From the NCBI RefSeq assembly GCF_025725665.1, contig NZ_CP107009.1:3100001-3164000 (forward strand): a DNA stretch of 64,000 bases, in the 5' to 3' direction. How positions within the stretch are numbered: the first letter of the stretch is position 1; each line of letters opens with the position of its first letter. Below the pieces are notes generated by a model that ran no database searches, was not told where the DNA came from, and saw only the letters and a list, made by a program, of their open reading frames with translations. The stretch is from Halomonas sp. LR3S48 (GTDB lineage: Bacteria > Pseudomonadota > Gammaproteobacteria > Pseudomonadales > Halomonadaceae). This document shows, in pieces, positions 35,225-46,376 of the stretch. Position numbers and translations under genes: made by a program.

Positions 35225-36484
35225 TCAACGCACCATTCCGATGACACGCTCCAGGGCCGCAGCGAAGGCCTCGACCTCCTCCAGCGTGTTGTAGGCGGCG
35301 AACGACGCGCGGCAGGTGGCGGTCACGCCAAAGTGCGCCAGCAGTGGCTGAGCACAATGGTTGCCGGTACGAATCGCCACGCCAAGCTGATCGATCAGCA
35401 GGGCAATGTCCTGGGAGTGCGCGCCGTCAACGACAAAGGAGAGCACGCCGGCCTTGTTCGGCGCGGTGCCCAGGATGCGCAGCCCGTCGATTCGCGACAC
35501 GGCGTCGGTGGCCCGCTGCAGCAGCGTCGCCTCCCAGGCACCGATACGCTCGATACCTACGCCGCGCACCCAGTCGAGCGCCACGCCCAGCGCGATCACC
35601 TCGGCGATAGCCGGTGTGCCCGCCTCGAACTTGTGCGGAATGTCGGCGAAGGTGGTCGGCACGTCGAAGGAGACGCTCTTGATCATCTCGCCACCGCCCT
35701 GCCAGGGCGGCATCGCCTCCAGCAGTTCGGCTCTACCATAGAGCGCTCCCACGCCGGTGGGGCCATAGACCTTATGGCCGGAGAAGGCATAGAAATCGGC
35801 ATCGATGGCGCGCACGTCGACCGCCTGGTGCGGTAAGGCCTGAGCGCCGTCGACCAGAATCAGCGCACCCCGCTCATGGGCGATGGTCGCCATCTCGCGC
35901 ACCGGATTGACGGTGCCGAAGGCATTGGAGACGTGATTGACCGCCACCAGCTTGGTGCGTTCAGTGAAGAGCGCACGGTAGGCGTCGAGATCGAGCACGC
36001 CGCGCTCGTCCACCGGAATGACCTTCACCACGATGCCAAGCTGGCTGGCCAGTAGCTGCCATGGCACGATATTGGAGTGATGCTCCAGCAGCGAGACCAG
36101 CACCTCGTCGCCCGCCTTCAAGTTGGTCCGGCCCCAGCTGTTCGCCACCAGGTTGATCGCCTCGGTGGTGCCGCGGGTGAAGACGATCTCGCGGCGATCC
36201 GACGCATTCAGAAAGTCACGTACCGTCTCGCGCGTCGCCTCATAAGCCGCGGTCGCCTCGTCGGCCAGGGTATGCAGGCCACGGTGGATGTTGGCGTTGT
36301 AGCGGCTGTAGTAGTCGCGGAAACTATCGATCACCGTGAGCGGCGTCTGGCTGGTGGCCGCATTGTCGAAATAGATCAGCGGCCGGCCATGTACCTGCCG
36401 CTCGAGGATCGGGAATTGGGCGCGAATCCCGGCCACGTCGTAGGCCGGTGCGCTCAGCGGTCGCTCGGTGGCCAAGTGATTCAT
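35225..36484 (-). CDS. sufS: Cysteine desulfurase SufS
   Basis: A 419-residue PLP enzyme that takes sulfur from cysteine for Fe-S clusters. The PLP lysine is in FSGHKVYGP and the persulfide cysteine is Cys391 in TATCRAS. The ATG at 36484 with GAGGAGAG gives the normal length; the frame is open for 86 more codons upstream, inside sufD. It is 14 bp downstream of sufD. SufS usually needs a sulfur acceptor such as SufE or SufU, and none is encoded in this operon. Confidence 0.95.
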   Translation of the reverse strand: MNHLATERPLSAPAYDVAGIRAQFPILERQVHGRPLIYFDNAATSQTPLTVIDSFRDYYSRYNANIHRGLHTLADEATAAYEATRETVRDFLNASDRREIVFTRGTTEAINLVANSWGRTNLKAGDEVLVSLLEHHSNIVPWQLLASQLGIVVKVIPVDERGVLDLDAYRALFTERTKLVAVNHVSNAFGTVNPVREMATIAHERGALILVDGAQALPHQAVDVRAIDADFYAFSGHKVYGPTGVGALYGRAELLEAMPPWQGGGEMIKSVSFDVPTTFADIPHKFEAGTPAIAEVIALGVALDWVRGVGIERIGAWEATLLQRATDAVSRIDGLRILGTAPNKAGVLSFVVDGAHSQDIALLIDQLGVAIRTGNHCAQPLLAHFGVTATCRASFAAYNTLEEVEAFAAALERVIGMVR

Positions 36485-36498
36485 CGCTCTCTCCTCGA

Positions 36499-37862
36499 TT
36501 ACTCGTCGTGCAGGGCCATGGCGGCTTCCACCAGCCCGGCCAGGTTGAAACGCTCCGGCAGCTTGCCGGCAACGGCCAGCTCCACCCGCTCGGAAATGGC
36601 ATCCAGGCTGACCTGCTCCAGTACTTCGCCGGCGAAGGCCAGGGTCAGCAGGCCTCGGGCGGTCTGCTTGTCGATGCCACGGGTGCGCAAGGCGTAGACC
36701 GCCTCCTCGTCGAGCTGTCCGGTGGTGGTACCGTGGGAGCACTTGACGTCGTCGGCGTAGATCTCGAGTTCCGGCTTGGCGTCGATCTCGGCGCGGTCGG
36801 AGAGCAGCAGGTTGGCGTTGCTCTGGAAGCCCTCGATCTTCTGGCTGTCACGCTTGACCACCACCTTGCCGTTGAACACGCCACGGGCACGGTCGTCGAG
36901 GATGCCCTTGTAGTTCTCGTTGGAGAAGGTGCGCGGGGCGTTGTGGTTGGCCAGGGTGTGGTTGTCGATATGCTGACGGCCCTGGCCGTAGAACAGCCCG
37001 TAGAAGGTGGCCTCGGCCCCTTCCCCGTTGAGCTCGCTGATCAGGTCGTTGCGCACCAGGCCACCGCCCAGGTTCAGGTTGAACGAGGTGTAGCGGCTGT
37101 CGCGGCTCTGCTCGACGTGGATGCTGGCCACGTGCAGGTCGGCGAGCGGCGCTTCCTGTAGCTTGTAGTGAGTGAGGATCGCCCCGCGGTCGAGCAGCAG
37201 CTCGGCCACCAGGTTGGTGAAGTTGGCCGCCTCGCTCTCGCCGACGTGATGCTCTATCAGCGTGGCCTGGCTGCGCGCGCCGGCCTCGACCAGGATGCGC
37301 GGATGGCTCATCACCGGCTGCGCCCCGCTTCTGGAAAGAAACTGCAGCAGGATCGGCTTCTCCACCACGCTGCCCGGCGCCAGGCGCACCACGGCGCCCT
37401 CTTCCATGAAAGCGGTGTTGAGCGCCGAGAACGGCGAGAACTCGACGCCGGTCAGCCGACCCAACGGCCCCCCCACGGCTTCGTGGTTATCGGCCAGCGC
37501 CTGGGACAGTGGTAGCACCGCCACGCCGCCGGGCAGATCACCCAAGTCGGAGAGCGCTGCCGAGAACACGCCATCGACGAAGGTCAGCCGGTGTGCCTCG
37601 ATGGGCAGCGTCAGCGCCGCGGCAGAAGCTGGCGAGAACTCGGCGCTGTCGGTCAGTGCGAAGTCGCCCCGGGCGATGGCGCGCACGTCGGTGTACTTCC
37701 ACGCCTCGTCGCGGCGGGTGGGAAAGCCGAGCGCCTCGAAGCGGGCCGCACCGGCCTGGCGGCGTGCGGCAATCCAGGTCGGCTCGGCCCCGCGGCTCGC
37801 ACTACGCTCTGCGAGGCGGTCGAGAAAGGTCTTCACCTCACTTGACTGCTGTTCGACATCGC

Positions 37863-37866
<4 letters not shown>
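36499..37866 (-). CDS. sufD: Fe-S scaffold subunit SufD
   Basis: A 455-residue component of the SufBCD scaffold on which clusters are assembled. The N-terminal helical part contains [13 protein letters not shown] and the C-terminal beta-helix ends with the family block [18 protein letters not shown] holding the conserved cysteine-histidine pair, followed by FAGEVLEQ. It overlaps sufC by 4 bp (ATGA), so translation of the two is coupled. Confidence 0.95.
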
Positions 37867-38615
<749 letters not shown>

Positions 38616-38693
38616 CTTGGTACCTTTTCGATTCTGGCGAGCCGCCACCGCGACTCGAAATAAATTGACTGAGCAGGGCTGAGCACGAGGACC

Positions 38694-40136
<1,443 letters not shown>

Positions 40137-40206
40137 GGTCTCTCCCCTCCCGGGCGGTTGGGCCGGCGAGCAAGCTCGCCTCGGGTATTGAATCCGGTTC
40201 GGTGGC

Positions 40207-40671
40207 TCAGGCCGTATCGACGGCCAGGGTCACGCTCTGTATGGGTAGCTGCACCGGCAGCTTGATCGGCGCGGTATCGGCCAGGTGGGCCAGGGTCACG
40301 CTGTCGAGCAGAGTGCGAACGGCCAGCGACACACGCTGCCAGTTGTCGGAAACGCCACAAGTCGCCAGCAGGTCGCAGTCACCCTCGGCGTGGCTGCACT
40401 CCGTCATCGCCACCGGGCCCTCGATGGCCGTGATGATGTCGATAGCGGTGATGCGCGATGCAGGCCGTGCCAGGGAGTAGCCACCCTGGGCACCACGACG
40501 CGACTCAAGCAGCCCTGCCCTGACCAGCATCTTCAAGGTCTTGCTGACCGTAGGGTGGGGCAGCTGCACGGTCTCGGCCAGCTCTGCCGCCGCATGGGAA
40601 TGCTCGGGATGCCGGGCGATCTGCGCCAGGATCACGGCGGCGTAGTCTGTCAGCCGGGAAAGCTTCAGCAT
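40207..40671 (-). CDS. SUF operon regulator, Rrf2/IscR family
   Basis: A 154-residue Rrf2-family repressor of the SUF-associated type. The N-terminal winged helix (residues 1-75) includes [13 protein letters not shown] and [13 protein letters not shown]. Cys92, Cys99 and Cys105 are placed like the three cluster ligands of IscR, so it should sense Fe-S status with a bound cluster. The ATG at 40671 starts [11 protein letters not shown] as in the family; the frame is open for another 16 codons. As the first gene of the operon, with a palindrome upstream, it is probably autoregulatory. Confidence 0.9.
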   Translation of the reverse strand: MLKLSRLTDYAAVILAQIARHPEHSHAAAELAETVQLPHPTVSKTLKMLVRAGLLESRRGAQGGYSLARPASRITAIDIITAIEGPVAMTECSHAEGDCDLLATCGVSDNWQRVSLAVRTLLDSVTLAHLADTAPIKLPVQLPIQSVTLAVDTA

Positions 40672-40722
40672 GCCTGACTCCTGAATGTCACGAATACGCG
40701 GCGGAGGCCTGCACTCCATTTG

Positions 40723-40737
40723 GGACCATTTTAGTCC
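40723..40737 (-). promoter_or_regulatory. Putative operator of the SUF operon
   Basis: On the minus strand GGACTAAAATGGTCC has inverted GGAC/GTCC arms around an AT-rich centre and resembles the ACT-N-AAATAGT core of IscR type 1 sites. It lies about 50 bp upstream of the regulator start, where a promoter is expected. Confidence 0.6.
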
Positions 40738-41116
40738 TGTATGGATTCGATGTGAAGTCCCCTCCGTGGCTAGTGGGGCTGATGTGCCAAGATGGCGGCA
40801 CGTTCGGCGCCGTTAACACCAATAACGCCAATCATTCTCATTCATTTATTTTGCTGCGGGCACTCTCGGTCACCTCCACTTCAAGCTGCGACGGACTGAT
40901 GTCCACCTCCTCCACGAGCCGGTTGAGCTCTTCCAGCAAGTCGTCTCAACGCTTCGCAGCGCACGGTTGCCGGCGCCTCTCCCTGCAACGAGCGACCCGC
41001 CGCAGGCTCGTATCGGCTTGAGAACTGGCGAGTACGGGCCGTATTCGCCAGACTTGCAGTGATGGTTAGCGGTATCGGCCAAGGAACCACTGAACGCCAC
41101 ATTGACGAGGCACCCC
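40738..41116. other. Gap with no intact gene; possible EAL-domain remnant
   Basis: 379 bp between the SUF operator and the Lrp gene. On the minus strand 40838-40945 is a 35-codon open stretch, bounded by stops and without a good start, that reads like the middle of an EAL domain (LVEEVDISPSQLEVEVTES). The rest shows no gene, repeat or terminator; the promoter of the Lrp gene should be near its right end. Confidence 0.35.
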
Positions 41117-41590
41117 ATGCGCAATCTCAAACTCGACCGCATCGACCGCATGCTGCTCGAAGCTCTTCAGCAGGACGCCCGTCTGACCACTGCCGAACTG
41201 GCGGAACTCGTGAGTCTCTCCCCCTCCCCTTGCGCTCGCCGCATTCGCCGACTCGAACAGGCTGGGCTGATCACCCGCTACCGTGCCGAACTGGACAAGG
41301 TCCGGCTCGGCCTGACACTCACGATCTTCGTGCAGGTACGGCTCGACCAGCATCAGCAGGAGCGGGTGGAGGAGTTCGAAGGGAGCGTGCAAGGCATGCC
41401 GGAGGTGGTGCAATGCCATAGCGTTTCCGGCCACTTCGATTACCTGTTGCAAGTGATTACTGCCGATATGGACGCCTTCGAGCAGTGGCTGCGACAATTC
41501 CGCCAGTTGCAGACGGTCAGCGCAGTGGACAGCAGCTTCGCGATACGTGCAGTCAAGGAGAACGGTCCCCTTCCCCTGCCCATCCCATGA
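41117..41590 (+). CDS. Lrp/AsnC-family transcriptional regulator
   Basis: A 157-residue regulator with an N-terminal helix-turn-helix (about residues 5-55, LDRIDRMLLEALQQDARLT then SPSPCARRIRRLEQAGLI) and a C-terminal RAM effector-binding domain (about 65-145, with the glycine-rich turn SGHFDYLLQV). Such proteins sense amino acids. The ATG at 41117 has GAGG; a TTG five codons earlier is possible. The target is unknown; the next gene in the same direction starts 36 bp later and may be one. Confidence 0.9.
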   Translation: MRNLKLDRIDRMLLEALQQDARLTTAELAELVSLSPSPCARRIRRLEQAGLITRYRAELDKVRLGLTLTIFVQVRLDQHQQERVEEFEGSVQGMPEVVQCHSVSGHFDYLLQVITADMDAFEQWLRQFRQLQTVSAVDSSFAIRAVKENGPLPLPIP

Positions 41591-41626
41591 AGCCAGCCCC
41601 AGCGCCAGCGCCCCAAGGGAGACAAC

Positions 41627-42547
41627 ATGACGCAAGCCCCCATTACCGTATTCGGCGGAACTGGCTTTCTCGGTCGTCATGTCGTGCAGGAACTGTTCGA
41701 TGCCGGCCATGCGGTGCGCATCGCGGCCCGTCGGCCCGCGCTTCCCCATTGGGCCGAACCCGGCGACCCTCTGGAGCCGATGAGCATCGATATCCGCAGC
41801 GAGAGCGACGTGAGCCAAGCGCTCGATGGGGCGCTCGGGGCGGTCAATGCCGTGAGCCTTTATGTCGAGCGTCGCCGACTCACCTTCGACCAGGTGCACG
41901 TGGAAGGCGCCGGCCGTCTGGCTCGCCTGGCCCGGACACAAGGCGTCAAGGTCCTCATCCAGCTATCCGGCATCGGTGCCAGCTCCTCGTCGCGCTCACC
42001 CTACGTCAGGGCACGTGGCCGTGGAGAGTCGGCCGTCATCGATGCCTACCCGAAGGCGATCATTCTGCGGCCGAGCGTCATGTTCGGTCCCGATGATGCC
42101 TTCCTCAGCCGCCTGGCGGACCTGACCCGGCTCCCCGTCATCCCGCTCTTCGGACACGGGGAGACCAAGCTGCAGCCGGTACATGTGGTGGATGTGGCCA
42201 GAGCGATCGTACGGCTATTGGGAGTCGCCCCGTCTGGGCGCCGATTATTCGAACTGGGAGGTCTGGACATCCTGCGCTACCGGGAGGTACTGGAGCTGAT
42301 CATGGCCCATCTGAAGCGTGAGCGCCCCCTGCTGCCGATTCCGTTCCCGCTGTGGCATCTTGCCGCCGTGCTCGCTTCGCCACTGCCTGGCCCACCGCTG
42401 ACTCGGGACCAGGTCCAGATGATGGCCGAGGACAACACGGTCGGCGAAGGTGTGGGCACCTTCGCCGACCTGGATATCCTGCCACGCTCGTTGCGAGATG
42501 CCCTGCCCGACTGCTTGCCGGCACGAAGCTCGGATTCCCGCCGATAA
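41627..42547 (+). CDS. NDUFA9-like NAD(P)-binding reductase (atypical SDR)
   Basis: A 306-residue member of the 'complex I NDUFA9 subunit' family of atypical short-chain dehydrogenases. The nucleotide-binding turn is FGGTGFLGRH (residues 9-18); later family segments are LIQLSGIGASSSS, ILRPSVMFGPDDAFLSRL and PVHVVDVARAI. The usual catalytic YxxxK is not evident, as is common in this group. Bacterial members are not part of complex I. It follows the Lrp-family gene closely. Confidence 0.82.
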   Translation: MTQAPITVFGGTGFLGRHVVQELFDAGHAVRIAARRPALPHWAEPGDPLEPMSIDIRSESDVSQALDGALGAVNAVSLYVERRRLTFDQVHVEGAGRLARLARTQGVKVLIQLSGIGASSSSRSPYVRARGRGESAVIDAYPKAIILRPSVMFGPDDAFLSRLADLTRLPVIPLFGHGETKLQPVHVVDVARAIVRLLGVAPSGRRLFELGGLDILRYREVLELIMAHLKRERPLLPIPFPLWHLAAVLASPLPGPPLTRDQVQMMAEDNTVGEGVGTFADLDILPRSLRDALPDCLPARSSDSRR

Positions 42548-42592
42548 CGGCGGCCGGGGCACAGCGCGATCGCCGCTCATCCCGCCCGACCC

Positions 42593-43150
42593 TCATTGCC
42601 AGCGCCAGCCATGCCGTTCCCACCATTCCAGCGCGATGGTCCGGTTCTCCGCGTTGGCCTTCACATCGAGCGTTGTGGTGAGGCTGACATAATCGCCACC
42701 GGTCTGGGCCATCAGTCGCGGGTCCTGAGTAGCCAGCTGTAGCGCATACAGCGCCAGCATCAGCTCGTATTCGTCATGGGTATCGAGCAGCGAAAACAGC
42801 ATCGGGATCGCAGGTTCGCCGATCTGCCCCAGACGCTCTGCCGCGATATACCAGACTCTGGGATGCTCCTCGCCACCGTAGACATCGATGAAGCGCCTGT
42901 CGGCCAAGCGACTGATGTAATAGTGGACCTCGTCCTCTTCCGTGGCGAAGAGCGGGGGTACCCAGAAGCGATCATGACGCGTGGTGGCCACAGGGGATAC
43001 CGACGGCTCGGCCGACAAGACCTGTTCCGTTTCATCGGGAACTGGCTTGGACTCGGCCGGACCGGCCTCCGGTGCCGGGCGTCCTGCACAACCGCCCAAG
43101 AGCAGCAGCAGAACCAGTGTGAGTGTGTGGGATATTCTGGTAGCAGGCAT
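42593..43150 (-). CDS. Predicted lipoprotein with helical-repeat-like domain
   Basis: A 185-residue secreted lipoprotein: hydrophobic leader (residues 6-19) and lipobox LGGC at about residues 18-21. After a low-complexity linker rich in Pro and Glu comes a helical domain (about 70-150; YYISRLADRRFIDVYGG, AAERLGQIGEPAIPMLFSLLD) that resembles HEAT repeats. No function is known. The ATG at 43150 has GGAG upstream; a second in-frame ATG at 43174 lacks a ribosome site. It diverges from panE across a 249-bp gap where I see no gene. Confidence 0.75.
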   Translation of the reverse strand: MPATRISHTLTLVLLLLLGGCAGRPAPEAGPAESKPVPDETEQVLSAEPSVSPVATTRHDRFWVPPLFATEEDEVHYYISRLADRRFIDVYGGEEHPRVWYIAAERLGQIGEPAIPMLFSLLDTHDEYELMLALYALQLATQDPRLMAQTGGDYVSLTTTLDVKANAENRTIALEWWERHGWRWQ

Positions 43151-43399
43151 TTCGCACTCCACGGATTGGCGCATGATTGCGGTGCGTTTTACGCCTTCGC
43201 TCGACACTTGGCTAGCCCCGCTAGACCTGGACGGGTCGATGCACCCCAGTTTGTCGTATTTCTTCGTCCCTGGGCAGCCCAGTGCCCAGCCGAGGAGCCA
43301 GCACAAAGGCGATGCCATGCTGGGCTCCATCGGCACGAGCATGGATAGCCTCTTTGCCGCTATGCTCCGAGAAACGAGAGTGAATCGACAGGAGGAATC

Positions 43400-44344
43400 A
43401 TGAAGTTCGCCATTATGGGAAGCGGTGGTGTCGGCGGCTACTTCGGCGCGCGCCTGGCCGAAGCCGGTGAAGACGTCACCTTCATCGCCCGCGGCGAGCA
43501 CCTGGCCGCCATGCAGCGGCAGGGGCTATGCGTGAGCAGTATCAAAGGGGACGTCACGTTGGCGCAGGTCAAGGCCACGGACGATCCCGCCAGCATCGGC
43601 GAAGTGGACTGCGTGATCGTGGCAGTCAAGGCATGGCAAGTGCGCGAGGCGGCCGAATCGATCCGCCCCTTGGTCGGGCCCGACACCCTGGTGCTGCCCT
43701 TGGAGAACGGTGTCGAAGCCGCCGACATCCTGGCCGAGGTGCTGGGCGAAGCACCGATACTCGACGGCCTATGTGGCATCCTGGCCTGGAGGGAAGCACC
43801 AGGGCATATTCGCCATGCCGGCGTGGACCCGTTCGTCCGCTTCGGTGAGCGCGACAACCACAGCAGTGCACGTACCGCACGGCTCAAGGCTGTCTTCGAC
43901 AAGGCACACGGCCTCAACGCCGAGATTCCCGATGACATTCGCGTCGCCCAGTGGAGCAAGTTCCTGTTCATCTGCGCCATGAGCGGCATTGGCAGCGTCA
44001 CCCGTGCCCCGATCGGCATTACCCGGCAACTGCCCGAGACCCGGGCCCTGATCCAGGCCATGCTCGAGGAGATCGGCCAGGTTGCCCGCGGGCACGGCGT
44101 CGCCTTTCCCCCGGATGCCGTTGCCCGCGCCATGCAGTTCATCGATGCCATGCCGGCCGAAAGCACCTCTTCCATGCAGCGCAATATCATGGACGGCGAG
44201 CCCTCCGAGCTGGAATCGCAGAATGGCGCCGTGGTGCGCCTGGGTCGCTCGGTTGGCGTGGCAACTCCGGTTAACGCCTTGATCTATGCCGCTCTACTAC
44301 CCCAGGAACTGGCGGCCCGCGGCGAAGTGCCGCCTGACGGATGA
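43400..44344 (+). CDS. panE: 2-dehydropantoate 2-reductase
   Basis: A 314-residue ketopantoate reductase that makes pantoate for coenzyme A with NADPH. The nucleotide-binding turn GSGGVGGYFGARL is at residues 7-19. The catalytic lysine is in AQWSKFLFICAMSG and the substrate glutamate in EPSELESQNGAVV. AGGAGG precedes the ATG. Several paralogues of this family act on other 2-ketoacids, so pantoate is likely but not certain. Confidence 0.88.
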   Translation: MKFAIMGSGGVGGYFGARLAEAGEDVTFIARGEHLAAMQRQGLCVSSIKGDVTLAQVKATDDPASIGEVDCVIVAVKAWQVREAAESIRPLVGPDTLVLPLENGVEAADILAEVLGEAPILDGLCGILAWREAPGHIRHAGVDPFVRFGERDNHSSARTARLKAVFDKAHGLNAEIPDDIRVAQWSKFLFICAMSGIGSVTRAPIGITRQLPETRALIQAMLEEIGQVARGHGVAFPPDAVARAMQFIDAMPAESTSSMQRNIMDGEPSELESQNGAVVRLGRSVGVATPVNALIYAALLPQELAARGEVPPDG

Positions 44345-44444
44345 GCCCTTGCACGAGGAAGTCGACCAGGCGGTGGCAAGGCTCGGATTGGAGTATTCTT
44401 AATGAATGAACGAGACGTGAAGCGCCACCTGCCGGAGCACCAAC

Positions 44445-45212
44445 ATGACCGACGCCCCTCATAACGCCCCGGGCCAGCATTGGAATGCCGCCGCTTATGC
44501 CCACAATGCCAGTTTCGTCGCCGAGCTGGGCAACGCGGTTGCCAGGCTGCTCGCCCCTCGCCCCGGCGAACGTATTCTCGACCTGGGCTGCGGCGACGGC
44601 ACCCTGACCGAGGTGCTGGCGAAATCCGGCGCTACTGTCGTTGGGGTGGATGCCGCCATCGATATGGTCGAGGCCGCCCGGGCACGTGGGCTGGACGCCC
44701 GTGTGCTGGATGCCCACAACCTGCCCTTCGAGCACGAGTTCGATGCGGTGTTCAGCAATGCCGCTCTGCACTGGATGCTCAACCATGAAGCCGTGGTAGC
44801 CAGCATTCATCGCTCGCTGAAGCCGGGCGGGCGCTTCGTTGCCGAGTTCGGCGGTCATGGCAATGTCGCGGCGATCTGTACCGCCATACTGGCGGCACTT
44901 CAGGCACGTGGCATCAGTGGCAAGGCACGCTTTCCGTGGTTCTTCCCCACGCCGGAGGAGTACCGGGAGTGCCTCGAGACGGCAGGCTTCAGCGTCGAAG
45001 CCATCGAGCTGGTTCCACGTCCGACCCGCTTGCCTACGGGCATGGCCGGCTGGCTTGCCACCTTCGCCAATCCTTTCCTGCATGGCCTGGATGAAGATTT
45101 ACGCGAGGCGGTGCTGGACGACGCCTTGGCACTGCTGACGCCCAGCCTGCGCGACAGCCATGGCAACTGGACAGCCGATTACGTTCGTTTGCGCGTAAAG
45201 GCATATCGCTGA
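44445..45212 (+). CDS. Class I SAM-dependent methyltransferase
   Basis: A 255-residue methyltransferase. Motif I is ILDLGCGDGTL (residues 44-54), the acidic residue ending strand 2 is in VVGVDAAIDMV, and motif IV reads FDAVFSNAALHWM, a pattern shared with trans-aconitate methyltransferase and UbiE-like enzymes. CGGAG lies before the ATG. The acceptor is unknown. It follows panE after 100 bp. Confidence 0.87.
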   Translation: MTDAPHNAPGQHWNAAAYAHNASFVAELGNAVARLLAPRPGERILDLGCGDGTLTEVLAKSGATVVGVDAAIDMVEAARARGLDARVLDAHNLPFEHEFDAVFSNAALHWMLNHEAVVASIHRSLKPGGRFVAEFGGHGNVAAICTAILAALQARGISGKARFPWFFPTPEEYRECLETAGFSVEAIELVPRPTRLPTGMAGWLATFANPFLHGLDEDLREAVLDDALALLTPSLRDSHGNWTADYVRLRVKAYR

Positions 45213-45292
45213 GGCGTCAGGCCAGGCGCTCCCCCAAGCCCCTGTTTCATGCTCCGTTCAGGCAGCATGCCGCTCATCCGCCGGCTTGCGCT

Positions 45293-46204
45293 TCAACGGA
45301 TTGGTTCGAGCGGGTTCCAGTCCGTGCGATTGGCCAGGAACTCAGGGCGCGGGCGGTTGCCGCAGAAAGGGTTCAGCAGACCGTTGTCGACGCTGTTGTA
45401 GACGAAAAAAAGGTTGCTGCGCGGCCAGCAGGACATGTTGATGTTGGAGCCATGCATGGTATTGCATTCGAACATCACCAAGGTACCTGCAGGCCCTTTT
45501 GGCGCCTCGATATCACCCTTGAGCATCAGTTCACGCAGGCTGGCATTGTCGGGCACGCCTACGTCCTGGCTCTTGAGCGACTCCTTGTAGTTATCCGTCG
45601 GCGTGCGTCCCACACAGGGCACGAAATACTGGTGCGAGCCAGGGATCAGCATCAACGGGCCGTTGAACTCCCCATTGTCGGTCAGCACGATGGAACAGCT
45701 CAACGAACGCATGCGCGGCATGCCGTCCTCGCTGTGCCAGGTTTCGAAATCGGAATGCCAGTCGAATCCCTTGCCCTTGAAGCCGGGCTTGTAATTGATA
45801 CGCGACTGGTGAATGTAGACCCCTTTGCCGAGGAGCTGCTCAACCATGGCCAGCAGACGGGGATCCCGAGTCAGGCGGCTGAAGCGTTCAGAAATCTCGT
45901 GAATGCCGAAGATGGAACGAATCTCCTCACGCCCCGGCTCGAGGATGGTTCCTTCGGAGAGTTTGAGATCATCGTCCTGTTCGTAGTCGCGCAGTTCCTC
46001 GATGAAAGCTTCCATCTCGTCTTGGTCGAAGAATCCTTCGAACGAAAGGAAGCCCTTCTCCTCATATTCGCTTACCTGCTCTTCGCTCAGTGGTCCATCA
46101 CGGCGCTGAGCCCCCTCGGTGAATACCACAGGGTCGATACGCTCGAACATGCCGAGCTTGCGCTCCAGGCGCGTAGGGAAAAGATCCTGCACATCATCCT
46201 TCAT
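45293..46204 (-). CDS. ectD: Ectoine hydroxylase
   Basis: A 303-residue Fe(II)/2-oxoglutarate dioxygenase that converts the compatible solute ectoine to 5-hydroxyectoine. The EctD signature FDWHSDFETWHSEDGMP is at residues 147-163; iron ligands are His150, Asp152 and His251 (MHGSN), and Arg262 should hold 2-oxoglutarate. The ATG at 46204 has AAGGAGGAG. The ectABC genes are not in the window, as in Halomonas elongata, where ectD lies apart. A 13-bp palindrome sits 83 bp upstream. The gene is the best single indicator of a halophilic host. Confidence 0.95.
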   Translation of the reverse strand: MKDDVQDLFPTRLERKLGMFERIDPVVFTEGAQRRDGPLSEEQVSEYEEKGFLSFEGFFDQDEMEAFIEELRDYEQDDDLKLSEGTILEPGREEIRSIFGIHEISERFSRLTRDPRLLAMVEQLLGKGVYIHQSRINYKPGFKGKGFDWHSDFETWHSEDGMPRMRSLSCSIVLTDNGEFNGPLMLIPGSHQYFVPCVGRTPTDNYKESLKSQDVGVPDNASLRELMLKGDIEAPKGPAGTLVMFECNTMHGSNINMSCWPRSNLFFVYNSVDNGLLNPFCGNRPRPEFLANRTDWNPLEPIR

Positions 46205-46286
46205 CGCATGCTCCTCCTTGAATCCAAGCGAAACACCAGTCATCCGATTGGCAGCTCTTCAACCTAGACCTGGAATGGTTCGCATG

Positions 46287-46299
46287 CAAAGTGACTTTG
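46287..46299. promoter_or_regulatory. Perfect palindrome upstream of ectD
   Basis: CAAAGTGACTTTG is symmetric around its central G and lies 83 bp upstream of the ectD start, in the 172-bp gap before the next gene. It is a candidate operator for osmotic or other control; no known regulator consensus fits clearly. Confidence 0.4.
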
Positions 46300-46376
46300 T
46301 ATCTGCCTATTGCGGCAAGAAAGGCAACCGTAATCACCATTGGGGAAGACGGCCGGTCAGCACAGGATGCCCAGGC

